From Clostridia bacterium (GTDB taxonomy: Bacteria > Bacillota > Clostridia > Christensenellales > CAG-1252), in assembly GCA_017455385.1 (NCBI GenBank), contig JAFTBD010000033.1, positions 1 to 13,285 of the forward strand: a stretch of 13,285 bases of DNA, read 5' to 3'. Position numbers and translations under genes: made by a program. The first letter of the stretch is position 1, and every line of letters begins with the position of its first letter. Below the pieces are notes generated by a model that did no database searches, had not been told where the DNA came from, and was given only the letters and a program-made list of their open reading frames with translations. Positions 1-6,458 of the stretch are shown one piece after another.

Positions 1-417
1 AAACACACAGCGGATTATTTTACAGTCTCCGCGACGCCGTTGGGAAATTGGCTCTATGTCCTTGCGTTCCGCACGGCTGACACCGGAGAGCGTGAGGGCA
101 AGCTCCACGTTCCCGAGGACGGTCTGATGGGGGATAAGATTATACGTCTGGAAAACGAAACCGATGGAATGATTGCGGTAATTGTCCCAGTCGCGGTCTT
201 TATACTCCTTGGTGGAGACGCCGTTGATGACGAGGTCGCCGCTGGTATAATGATCCAGTCCGCCGATAATATTGAGGAGGGTGGTCTTACCGCAACCGGA
301 ATGTCCGAGAATGGACACAAATTCGCTCTTGCGGAAAGACGTTGTGATGCCTTTCAGCGCGTGGACAACGGTGTCGCCCGAAGCATAATCTTTCACAATA
401 TCGACAAGACGCAACAT
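1..417 (-). CDS. ABC transporter ATP-binding protein, N-terminal part (runs off left edge)
   Basis: Reading the minus strand from ATG at 417-415 gives 139 residues, open to the window edge. The Walker A motif is GHSGCGKTT at residues 38-46 and the Q-loop is FVFQ with Q90. The pattern (INGV 64-67, NLIPHQTVLGNVELAL 93-108) matches the MacB/LolD-type ATPases that power ABC permeases for lipoproteins, peptides or antimicrobials. It would act on the inner face of the membrane. The start is supported by AAGGAGG about 8 bases upstream and by a promoter at 451-479. The signature motif, Walker B and any permease lie outside the window, so the substrate cannot be inferred. Residues after about 120 no longer resemble the family, which normally continues with a helix ending near VGL; see findings. 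The family is certain, the substrate unknown. Confidence 0.9.
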   Translation of the reverse strand, partial: MLRLVDIVKDYASGDTVVHALKGITTSFRKSEFVSILGHSGCGKTTLLNIIGGLDHYTSGDLVINGVSTKEYKDRDWDNYRNHSIGFVFQTYNLIPHQTVLGNVELALTLSGVSRAERKDIEPISQRRRGDCKIIRCVF

Positions 418-450
418 CTACGTATCCTCCTTCCATCCGATTTCAACTTT

Positions 451-479
451 AATATAACAATATTAAAAAACGATGTCAA
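451..479 (-). promoter_or_regulatory. sigma-A promoter of the ABC ATPase gene
   Basis: On the minus strand, TTGACA (474-479) is separated by 17 bases from TATATT (451-456) in an AT-rich setting. The predicted start is near 444, giving a leader of about 27 nt with the AAGGAGG site. The -35 box is perfect and the -10 box matches five of six. It separates the ABC gene from the aminotransferase operon terminated just upstream. Confidence 0.8.
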
Positions 480-540
480 ACGTTTCTTTCATTTATTAAA
501 GCATTATTACTGATTTTTATATGTTTGCGCGCATCCATAG

Positions 541-577
541 AAAAAGGCGCGCTCCCCCGACTCGGAGAAAGCGCACC
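541..577 (-). terminator. Rho-independent terminator of the DUF512-der-aminotransferase operon
   Basis: On the minus strand the RNA folds GGUGCGCU with AGCGCGCC (8 pairs, one G-U), extended inward by C-G and G-U pairs around a short loop, followed directly by UUUUUC. It lies about 23 bases past the aminotransferase stop codon and upstream of the ABC gene promoter. Confidence 0.85.
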
Positions 578-599
578 TTACATTTCTGTATCTTCGCCG

Positions 600-1874
600 T
601 CAATCCTGCAACAATTTCTCCAGAATGGTCATCTTCATGACGGTGATCAGTACCTCGGTCGCCTTCTTCAGGTCTTCCAAAGAAGGATAGGTCGGAGCGA
701 TGCGGAGATAAGAATCGGCGTCGTCCATATGCAGAGGATGAGAAGCTCCGGCGGGGGTGATGGTAAGCCCTGCTTTCTTGCAAGATGCCCATATCTTCTT
801 CGCCGTACCGCTGAGGCATTTCACACAGATAAAATAGCCTCCTTTCGGGGCATTCCAGGTCACGGTGTCGCTGTCGCCGAAAGCCTCTTGCAACGCGGAG
901 AGGACGAGCTCGAATTTCGGACGAATGCAATTCGCCTGTCTCTGCATGATCGCCTTGATATTATTCACCGAGCCCAAAAAGAGGTAATGCGCATATTGCC
1001 ATATCTTATTGAAGCCGATGGTCTTCCACCCCATTTTCTCACGGATGGATGTCATATTCTTCGGTGAAGCGATGAGAACGGACACGCCGCCGCCCGCGAA
1101 AGTGATCTTGGAGGTGGAGGAGAACATATAGATACGATCCTCCGTGCCAAGTTCTTTAGCAATATCAAAGATATTCGCCAAAGCGGGAGCGTCCTCATAG
1201 AGCTCGTGAACGAAATAAGAATTGTCGTAATAAATGCGGAAATCCGTCGCCGCGGTCTTCATCTTCGCGAGACGCTTCAAGGTCTCTTTGCTGTAAACGA
1301 TGCCGCTCGGGTTGCTGAAGCGGGGCACGCACCAGATACCTTTCACCATCGGATCGGAAGCGACGAGATCCTCCACGATGTCCATATCGGGGCCGTCTTC
1401 CGTCAAGGGAACGGAGATCATCTCGATCCCGAGTTTCTCACAAATATTGAAATGTCTGTCGTAGCCGGGGACGGGACAAATGAATTTCACCTTCCCTTCC
1501 AAGCGGCACCAAGGAGTCTGCCCGAGCACGCCGGTGAGCATTGCGTCGGAGATCATCTCATACATCAGATTCAAACTGCTGTTTCCGCCGATATAGACGT
1601 ACTCTTGCGGGACGTCGAACAATTCCGCGAAAAGGGCTTTGAGCTCGGGGATGCCGTCCGCGAGACCGTAATTACGGTAATCATTCCCTTTCGGAAACTT
1701 GGTGTTCTCCGACAAGACGGAGAGGAGGGGCATCGCGAGATCCAGCTGATCGGAAGCGGGCTTCCCTCTCGACATATCGAGATTCAACTTCTCTTTCAAG
1801 ATGGCGTCGTACTTCTTTTTCTGTTCGGAAAGGTTTTTTTTCAGTTCTTCTGCTGTCAGTGATTCGTATTTCAT
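600..1874 (-). CDS. PLP-dependent class I aminotransferase, aspartate aminotransferase Ic-like
   Basis: This 424-residue fold-type I PLP enzyme is predicted to transfer an amino group between an amino acid and 2-oxoglutarate in the cytoplasm. Visible landmarks are SRGKP at 35-39, GGNSS 96-100, NPSG 188-191, the cofactor-ring aspartate in YYDNSY (D217), the Schiff-base lysine in SSTSKITFAGGG (K256) and the substrate-carboxylate arginine in RIAPTYPS (R391). Overall this resembles the Pfam family named Aminotran_MocR (PF12897), which despite its name has no DNA-binding domain and includes the aspartate aminotransferase subgroup Ic described in Corynebacterium. The preferred amino acid is therefore an inference from family. 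GGAGG lies 5 bases before the ATG. It starts 12 bases after der stops and is the last gene of the operon. Stop is TGA. All key residues are present. Confidence 0.88.
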   Translation of the reverse strand: MKYESLTAEELKKNLSEQKKKYDAILKEKLNLDMSRGKPASDQLDLAMPLLSVLSENTKFPKGNDYRNYGLADGIPELKALFAELFDVPQEYVYIGGNSSLNLMYEMISDAMLTGVLGQTPWCRLEGKVKFICPVPGYDRHFNICEKLGIEMISVPLTEDGPDMDIVEDLVASDPMVKGIWCVPRFSNPSGIVYSKETLKRLAKMKTAATDFRIYYDNSYFVHELYEDAPALANIFDIAKELGTEDRIYMFSSTSKITFAGGGVSVLIASPKNMTSIREKMGWKTIGFNKIWQYAHYLFLGSVNNIKAIMQRQANCIRPKFELVLSALQEAFGDSDTVTWNAPKGGYFICVKCLSGTAKKIWASCKKAGLTITPAGASHPLHMDDADSYLRIAPTYPSLEDLKKATEVLITVMKMTILEKLLQD

Positions 1875-1886
1875 TGGAACCTCCGA

Positions 1887-3215
1887 TTATCCATTATACT
1901 CACTCTCTTCCGTTTTGTCACGCACAATTACGCGAATGGGTGTACCGGAAAAGTCGAATGCATTTCGGATGCCATTCTCCAAATATCTCTGATAAGAGAA
2001 ATGCATCAAGGTCGGATCGTTGGCAAAAACGACAAAAGTCGGCGGACAGACACTCGCCTGCGTGGCAAAGAAAAGTTTCAGGCGTCTGCCGTTCTTCGTA
2101 GGCGGCTCGTTCATCGCGACGAGATCCATCACCACGTCGTTCAAGACGCTCGTGGTGATGCGCCGCATGGCATTCGCCGCGACGCGCTTGGCTTCGTCAA
2201 GGAGCTTGTCCACCCTCTTCCCCGTCAGTGCGGACACGTACATCGGCACGAAATAATCCATAAATTTCAGCTTCTCTTTGAGGTCTTTATTGAATTTCTC
2301 GACGGTGTGGGTATCCTTCTCGATCTTGTCCCACTTATTCATCACGATAAGGCTCGCTTTGCCTTCTTCGTGCACCTTGCCGACGATCTTGAGATCCTGC
2401 TCGGTGAGCCCTTCCTCCGCGTCCACCACCACGAAAACCACGTCCGCGCGCTTGATGGCGCCGAAAGCGCGAAGCACGCTGTAATACTCCACGTCTTCTT
2501 CCACGCTGCGTTTCCGACGGATGCCCGCCGTGTCGATGAGCAGATAATTCTCTCCGTTATGCACGAAGGGAGAGTCGATGGCGTCGCGCGTCGTACCCGC
2601 CACGTCGCTGACGATGGTGCGCTTCGTCCCGAGGATCTTATTCACGAGAGAGCTCTTGCCCGCATTCGGCTTGCCTACGACGGCGATCTTGATGACGTCT
2701 GTTTCCGATCCCTCTTCCTCCGCTTTACGCATATGCTTACACGCCTCGTCGAGGATATCCCCGATGCCGATATTATGCTCCGCGGAGAGGATATAAGGGT
2801 CCCCGAGACCGAGCTCATAGAACTCGTACGCCGTCTCGAAAGGATTGTCGAGCTTATTCACGGCGAGCACGACGGGCTTCCCCGACATACGGAGCATATC
2901 CGCGATGGCGTGATCGTCGGGGAGGATGCCGCCCTTCCCGTCTACGACGAAGATGATTACGTCCGCGATCTCGATCGCCGTCTCGGCCTGCGCGCGAATG
3001 TGTTGCCACATCTTGTCCTCACTCTTGCATTCGATACCGCCCGTATCGATGACGGTAAAATGATAGTCAAGCTAGGACGCGTCCGCATAGATCCTGTCTC
3101 TGGTGACGCCGGGCGTATTATGCGAAATGCTGATACGCTTGCCGACGATCTTATTGAAGAGCGTAGACTTCCCGACATTGGGTCTGCCTACGATAGCAAG
3201 TAAAGGTTTGCTCAT
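1887..3215 (-). CDS. der: Ribosome biogenesis GTPase Der (EngA), interrupted by an in-frame TAG at codon 48
   Basis: Der has tandem GTPase domains plus a KH-like C-terminal domain and is needed for 50S ribosomal subunit maturation. From ATG at 3215-3213 the frame encodes 442 codons, the usual family length. G1 of domain 1 is GRPNVGKST (10-18), then TPGVTRDR (34-41), DTGG (57-60) and NKLD (120-123). Domain 2 has GKPNAGKSS (181-189), DTAG (228-231) and NKWD (293-296), with the KH-like region after about 350. Codon 48 is TAG (forward CTA at 3072-3074), and the same frame resumes correctly on both sides, so this is a nonsense codon and not a frameshift. B. subtilis Der has tryptophan here (AEWLNYDF against AS*LDYHF), and TGG differs from TAG by one base. 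An automatic caller would probably report only 1887-3011, starting at Met69 after a GAGG; that product lacks the first P-loop. The start overlaps the DUF512 stop as ATGA. The gene is normally essential, so a sequencing error, recent mutation or suppression are all possible. Confidence 0.9.
3072..3074 (-). other. In-frame amber codon in der
   Basis: Forward CTA is TAG on the coding strand, codon 48 of der, between Ser47 and Leu49. Flanking residues on both sides keep the Der family pattern in one frame. TAG is not reassigned here in general, because the membrane protein gene ending at 5249 uses TAG as its natural stop. Confidence 0.9.
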
Positions 3216-4504
3216 ATTTCACCACCTAATATATCGATGAATCCGGCGCCGCCGTCCGCGACGTGCGCCCTGACATTCAACTTTTCTTCCAACTGACACA
3301 GCGTGACTTCGTCAAGGAAGACGCCGCTGAATTCCCGTAACATCGTACGGGGAATGATGATATCCTTGCGCAGTTTCCCCGCGTACTGCTTGATGATGTC
3401 GCCGCCCGTCACGAGCCCCGACACCGTGACGCTCTCGCCGAAAAAGTCATTGCGGACGGGGCAAACGTCCACTTTGACGTCGTAACGCGCCTCGAGCTTA
3501 CGAACGTATTCCGAGAGAAGGGGCGCGAAAGACATTCCCGTAATGGCGCTGTACTCCCCTTTCGGCTCGACGCCCATCGAGAGCTCGAAGTCCGCTTCAT
3601 GGAAAAAGTCCGCGACGAGTCCGACACCGTTCTCGATCTGGTCGAATTCGCCGTAGCTGTCGTAAGACGGCAAAGGTCTCTCGGCGATGAGATACATCTC
3701 GTCCGAACAGAACGCGAAGGGTTCACTGTATTTTTTCACCATTTCGGCATTGAATGCTTCCACGTTGTCGATGGTGCGACCGGCGTTCTCTTTGCTGATC
3801 GGAGAGAGCGCCGGCAAGCCTTCCCTATGCTTGGTGAGTCCGACGGGGACCACCGCGACGGTCTTCACATAGGGATACATCTTGGCGAGCTCGGAAATGG
3901 TGAGCATCAATTCGTCTCCGTCATTGATCCCCTCCATCATCACGATCTGCGTGTGCATCGTGATATGGGCGTCGGCAAGCTCTTTCAATATCGTGAAAAG
4001 CTCGGCGCTGCGAGGATTCTTGCATATCTTCTGCTTCAATTCCTTCGTGAAACAATGCACGGAGATATAGAGCGGAGAGAGTCCGAGGCGCTTGATACGC
4101 TCGAGCTCCTCATCCGTGAGGTTAGAGAGCGTGACGTAACTGCCCATCGCGAAGCTCATACGATAATCGTCGTCTTTCACATAGAGGGTCTTGCGCATCC
4201 CTTTCGGCAGTTGTTTGACAAAGCAAAAGAGACAGTTATTCTTGCAGGGAATGATATAATCCGACTGGCACATTTCAATGCCGAGGGGATCCCATGCGTC
4301 TTTTTCCACGCGTACGGTGATCGTCTCGCCGTTTCTGAGGACGGTGAACTCGACGACCTCATCCTGCTCATAGTATGCGAGATCGGTCTCGTCCACAAAA
4401 GGATAGCCTTGGAGCGTGAGTATCTCATCTCCTTTCTTGAGCCCCGCTTTGCTCGCCGCACTGCCGCGACGGACTTTGTTGACAATACGCGCCTGTCTAT
4501 CCAT
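3212..4504 (-). CDS. PDZ and radical-SAM-like DUF512 iron-sulfur protein
   Basis: The 430-residue product starts with a PDZ-like domain (about residues 3-70: [20 protein letters not shown] then GDEIL). A cysteine cluster C-x3-C-x2-C follows at C87, C91 and C94 (CKNNCLFC), the radical SAM-type [4Fe-4S] site. The C-terminal DUF512 region completes the family architecture known from Bacillota and cyanobacteria (TIGR03279 type). Its biochemical reaction is not established. Family members are often found beside der, as here, and the stop overlaps the der start as ATGA, so translation is probably coupled. I chose ATG at 4504-4502 because the PDZ domain begins directly after it and the promoter at 4515-4543 would start transcription only about 4 bases upstream. 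A longer frame opens with GTG at 4552 but has no ribosome site and would begin upstream of that promoter. Family assignment is confident, start less so. Confidence 0.87.
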   Translation of the reverse strand: MDRQARIVNKVRRGSAASKAGLKKGDEILTLQGYPFVDETDLAYYEQDEVVEFTVLRNGETITVRVEKDAWDPLGIEMCQSDYIIPCKNNCLFCFVKQLPKGMRKTLYVKDDDYRMSFAMGSYVTLSNLTDEELERIKRLGLSPLYISVHCFTKELKQKICKNPRSAELFTILKELADAHITMHTQIVMMEGINDGDELMLTISELAKMYPYVKTVAVVPVGLTKHREGLPALSPISKENAGRTIDNVEAFNAEMVKKYSEPFAFCSDEMYLIAERPLPSYDSYGEFDQIENGVGLVADFFHEADFELSMGVEPKGEYSAITGMSFAPLLSEYVRKLEARYDVKVDVCPVRNDFFGESVTVSGLVTGGDIIKQYAGKLRKDIIIPRTMLREFSGVFLDEVTLCQLEEKLNVRAHVADGGAGFIDILGGEI

Positions 4505-4507
4505 AAT
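4479..4507 (+). promoter_or_regulatory. Predicted sigma-A promoter for the 4599 membrane protein gene
   Basis: TTGACA (4479-4484), a 17-base spacer and CATAAT (4502-4507) give a perfect -35 and a five-of-six -10. The predicted start is near 4514, leaving a leader of about 85 nt. The -35 lies inside the 5' end of the opposing DUF512 gene. Two small hairpins (ACCGT-ttc-ACGGT and CCGA-agg-TCGG) sit in the leader, with no terminator-like U run. Confidence 0.65.
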
Positions 4508-4514
4508 TACGTAC

Positions 4515-4543
4515 ATTATTCGATAGTTTTGCGGAAAAGTCAA
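4515..4543 (-). promoter_or_regulatory. Predicted sigma-A promoter for the DUF512-der-aminotransferase operon
   Basis: On the minus strand TTGACT (4538-4543), 17 bases, AATAAT (4515-4520). Both boxes match five of six. The predicted start near 4508 is only about 4 bases before the chosen DUF512 ATG, and no Shine-Dalgarno sequence is visible. The promoter faces and overlaps the plus-strand promoter at 4479-4507. Confidence 0.6.
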
Positions 4544-4598
4544 CCGTTTCACGGTATAAGCCCGAAGGTCGGACGCAAACTAATGGCGGGAGAAAGAA

Positions 4599-5249
4599 AT
4601 GCTCATCGGAGAAATGTGTTTGCTCATCGCCTCGGTGTTCATCTTGATCGGGCTCGCAAAAGGGATCACGTCGAGGCTCTACGTCAATGACTATATCGCC
4701 GTCTTCGCGATCTTCGTCATCGTCCTTCTGAACGTTCGCGGCGGGATCGAGCTGACGGCGGGATATCGCCTGTTTCTCGGCGGCGCGCTCTCCGTCATTC
4801 TCGCCGTCTACTGTATGATAAAAAGGGCGGAAACGGCGGGCGACGTCATTCGCGCCCTTTTTTCCGCGCTCGTCACCGCCGCGGTAGCTTTCACCTATTT
4901 CTTGCAATTCTCAGCCGAAAATGCTCCGATAGGATATATCGTACTATTGGCTACTCTGCCGATCGGGCTATGGAGCGCGATCTCGGCAAGGCGAACTTTC
5001 GCATCCTGCCTCTTCTCCGCTCTGGTCGGCGGATTTATCGGGATCACGCTTTATCAAGTCTTGATACGAAAAGGCGGCGATATCGGGGGCGATTATGCTT
5101 TCGCCGTGATGTGGCTCGGCACCCTGCTCGGGCTCGTCGTTCAATATCTATTGACATACCTACTGCGTGTCACGAAAAATCCGAGAGCGAGCAGCTACTT
5201 CGAGGCAGGTGAAATGCAAGATATATCCGATGATAATAAAGAAAAATAG
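4599..5249 (+). CDS. Hypothetical seven-helix integral membrane protein
   Basis: I do not recognise this 216-residue protein. It is almost entirely hydrophobic, with about seven predicted membrane spans at residues 2-21, 29-46, 55-74, 83-104, 109-128, 133-156 and 165-190. It has short charged loops and a hydrophilic, acidic-ended tail (DISDDNKEK). There is no signal peptide, enzymatic motif or nucleotide-binding motif that I can see. It could be a transporter-like or structural membrane protein, but no function should be assigned. GGGAGAA lies a few bases before the ATG, and a good promoter lies at 4479-4507. It is transcribed divergently from the DUF512 operon and converges on the GT-B gene with an 18-base gap. 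Its stop is TAG, useful evidence that TAG terminates translation in this organism. Codon use looks like the neighbours. Confidence 0.8.
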   Translation: MLIGEMCLLIASVFILIGLAKGITSRLYVNDYIAVFAIFVIVLLNVRGGIELTAGYRLFLGGALSVILAVYCMIKRAETAGDVIRALFSALVTAAVAFTYFLQFSAENAPIGYIVLLATLPIGLWSAISARRTFASCLFSALVGGFIGITLYQVLIRKGGDIGGDYAFAVMWLGTLLGLVVQYLLTYLLRVTKNPRASSYFEAGEMQDISDDNKEK

Positions 5250-5267
5250 ATCCGGAAAACGCGATGT

Positions 5268-6458
5268 TTATTCGGCGGGTTCGCCCGACTCCAACATGAT
5301 GAGATCGTATAAAAGCGAGGCGGAACCCGTGTTTCTCTCTTTCAAATAATACCCTTGTTCGCGACCGATCATCTCGGCGCGTCGATCGGTGTAGACCAAG
5401 AGTTCTTCCACGGCGGCATACGTTTCTTCCGTCGTACGAGCGGGCGTGACGAGCGCCGCGCTGACAAGATACTGGAATATCTCGTGTTCCAGCACCGTTA
5501 CGCCGTCCAATAACACGACGGGGATCTTATTCACGAATGCAGAGAAAATGAAGTGCGTATCCGGAAGCGTCACGATGACGTCCGCCGCCGCGAAAACGAG
5601 CGGGTATTCCAAAGTGGTCTTAAAGAGCACTTCGATATCGTATTCTTCGGCAAGTTTCTTATAATAGCGGACGATGGAACGATTCCCATATGTCAAAATG
5701 AGGAGGGAATATTTCCCGTTCTCCGCGATGAGCCGCGCGACTTTATCTTTAATGGTGGCGGTGCAATACTCTCCCCCGTTCACGACGATGAGAGGCAGAT
5801 TCCCCGTCAGTCCGAGGAGTTTGCGCGCCTCGAGGCGGGAATGCGTGGGACGCTGATCCTCCGAAAACGGCAGTCCCGAAATGACGATCTTATCCCGATC
5901 CACGCCGAAACGCATCAGCGCATCTTTCAGCCCTTCATTCTCCACCATATAGAGATCCACACCCGAACGGACGTAACCGCCCGATAGGGCGAAATCAGGT
6001 ATGACGGAGACGATCCTGACATCGGAACCCGTGATCTGACGGGCGAGCAAAGATAGCTTCAAAGAATACTTATTGGTCGTGACGATGATAGCGGGACGGA
6101 AGCGGTCGATGATATTCACGATACGGGAAATGCTGTTCGAGCGTTTCTCGGAAAGGGTCAATTTGCTCGGTTCGCCCGCCATAATGGCGGTGCGTTCCTC
6201 TTTGATACGGCTCAGATGGTTCCTCTCGCGGAATTTGCTGAACCAACCTACGACGGCAGGCACCCTCTTCGCGGAGAAATTCGCGGTCTTCGCACGCCAA
6301 AAACGATTACCGGCGGGAAGATATCCTCCGTCGTCCACCGTAACGATATCACACTCGGGGAAAGAAGCGCCGATCGCCTGTTTCAGCGCGTCGCAAACGA
6401 GGCTTCCCCGTTGCTTATCATAGAGTATTATGAGATGTTTATTCCACCGAATACTCAC
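5268..6458 (-). CDS. GT-B glycosyltransferase-like protein related to MGDG synthase/UgtP, with degenerate donor site
   Basis: The 396-residue product resembles the MGDG synthase/UgtP/MurG superfamily, which transfers sugars from UDP-sugars to membrane lipids. The N-terminal half has the family pattern: RPAIIVTTNKYSLKL at 121-135, VIPDFALSGGY around 152-162, GVDLYMVENEGLKDAL 166-181 and the domain-ending VISGLPF 192-198. The C-terminal half has ADVIVTLPDTHFIF (292-305) where relatives have the donor-site ITKPGG-x-T followed by SEAL; the PGG and the S-E pair are missing. The lipid or sugar substrate cannot be told, and loss of catalysis is possible. I start at GTG 6458-6456, whose AAGGAG lies 6 bases upstream and which overlaps the U32 stop as GTGA. 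A longer frame from ATG 6485 would overlap the U32 gene by 31 bases and place that ribosome site inside the coding region. It is the last gene of the RNase J operon. Stop is TAA. Confidence 0.72.
   Translation of the reverse strand: MSIRWNKHLIILYDKQRGSLVCDALKQAIGASFPECDIVTVDDGGYLPAGNRFWRAKTANFSAKRVPAVVGWFSKFRERNHLSRIKEERTAIMAGEPSKLTLSEKRSNSISRIVNIIDRFRPAIIVTTNKYSLKLSLLARQITGSDVRIVSVIPDFALSGGYVRSGVDLYMVENEGLKDALMRFGVDRDKIVISGLPFSEDQRPTHSRLEARKLLGLTGNLPLIVVNGGEYCTATIKDKVARLIAENGKYSLLILTYGNRSIVRYYKKLAEEYDIEVLFKTTLEYPLVFAAADVIVTLPDTHFIFSAFVNKIPVVLLDGVTVLEHEIFQYLVSAALVTPARTTEETYAAVEELLVYTDRRAEMIGREQGYYLKERNTGSASLLYDLIMLESGEPAE

Noticed and set aside
40..513. 157-residue plus-strand open frame at the left edge
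   Set aside because: The minus strand here encodes the ABC ATPase with Walker A, a good ribosome site and a promoter, so the plus frame is a shadow.
3072..3074. TAG recoded throughout the genome
   Set aside because: The gene ending at 5249 uses TAG as its natural stop, and no other conserved gene in the window contains an internal TAG.
3000..3080. Frameshift in der
   Set aside because: The frame is the same on both sides of the break: 3215 and 3011 differ by 204 bases, a multiple of three. A single in-frame TAG explains the interruption.
2001..3203. 400-residue open frame on the plus strand
   Set aside because: It lies wholly opposite der, has arginine/histidine-rich low-complexity composition, no ribosome site and no family motifs. 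It is a by-product of codon bias in der.
3599..4690. 363-residue open frame on the plus strand
   Set aside because: It is antisense to the DUF512 gene and overlaps the real membrane protein gene start; no motif or ribosome site supports it.
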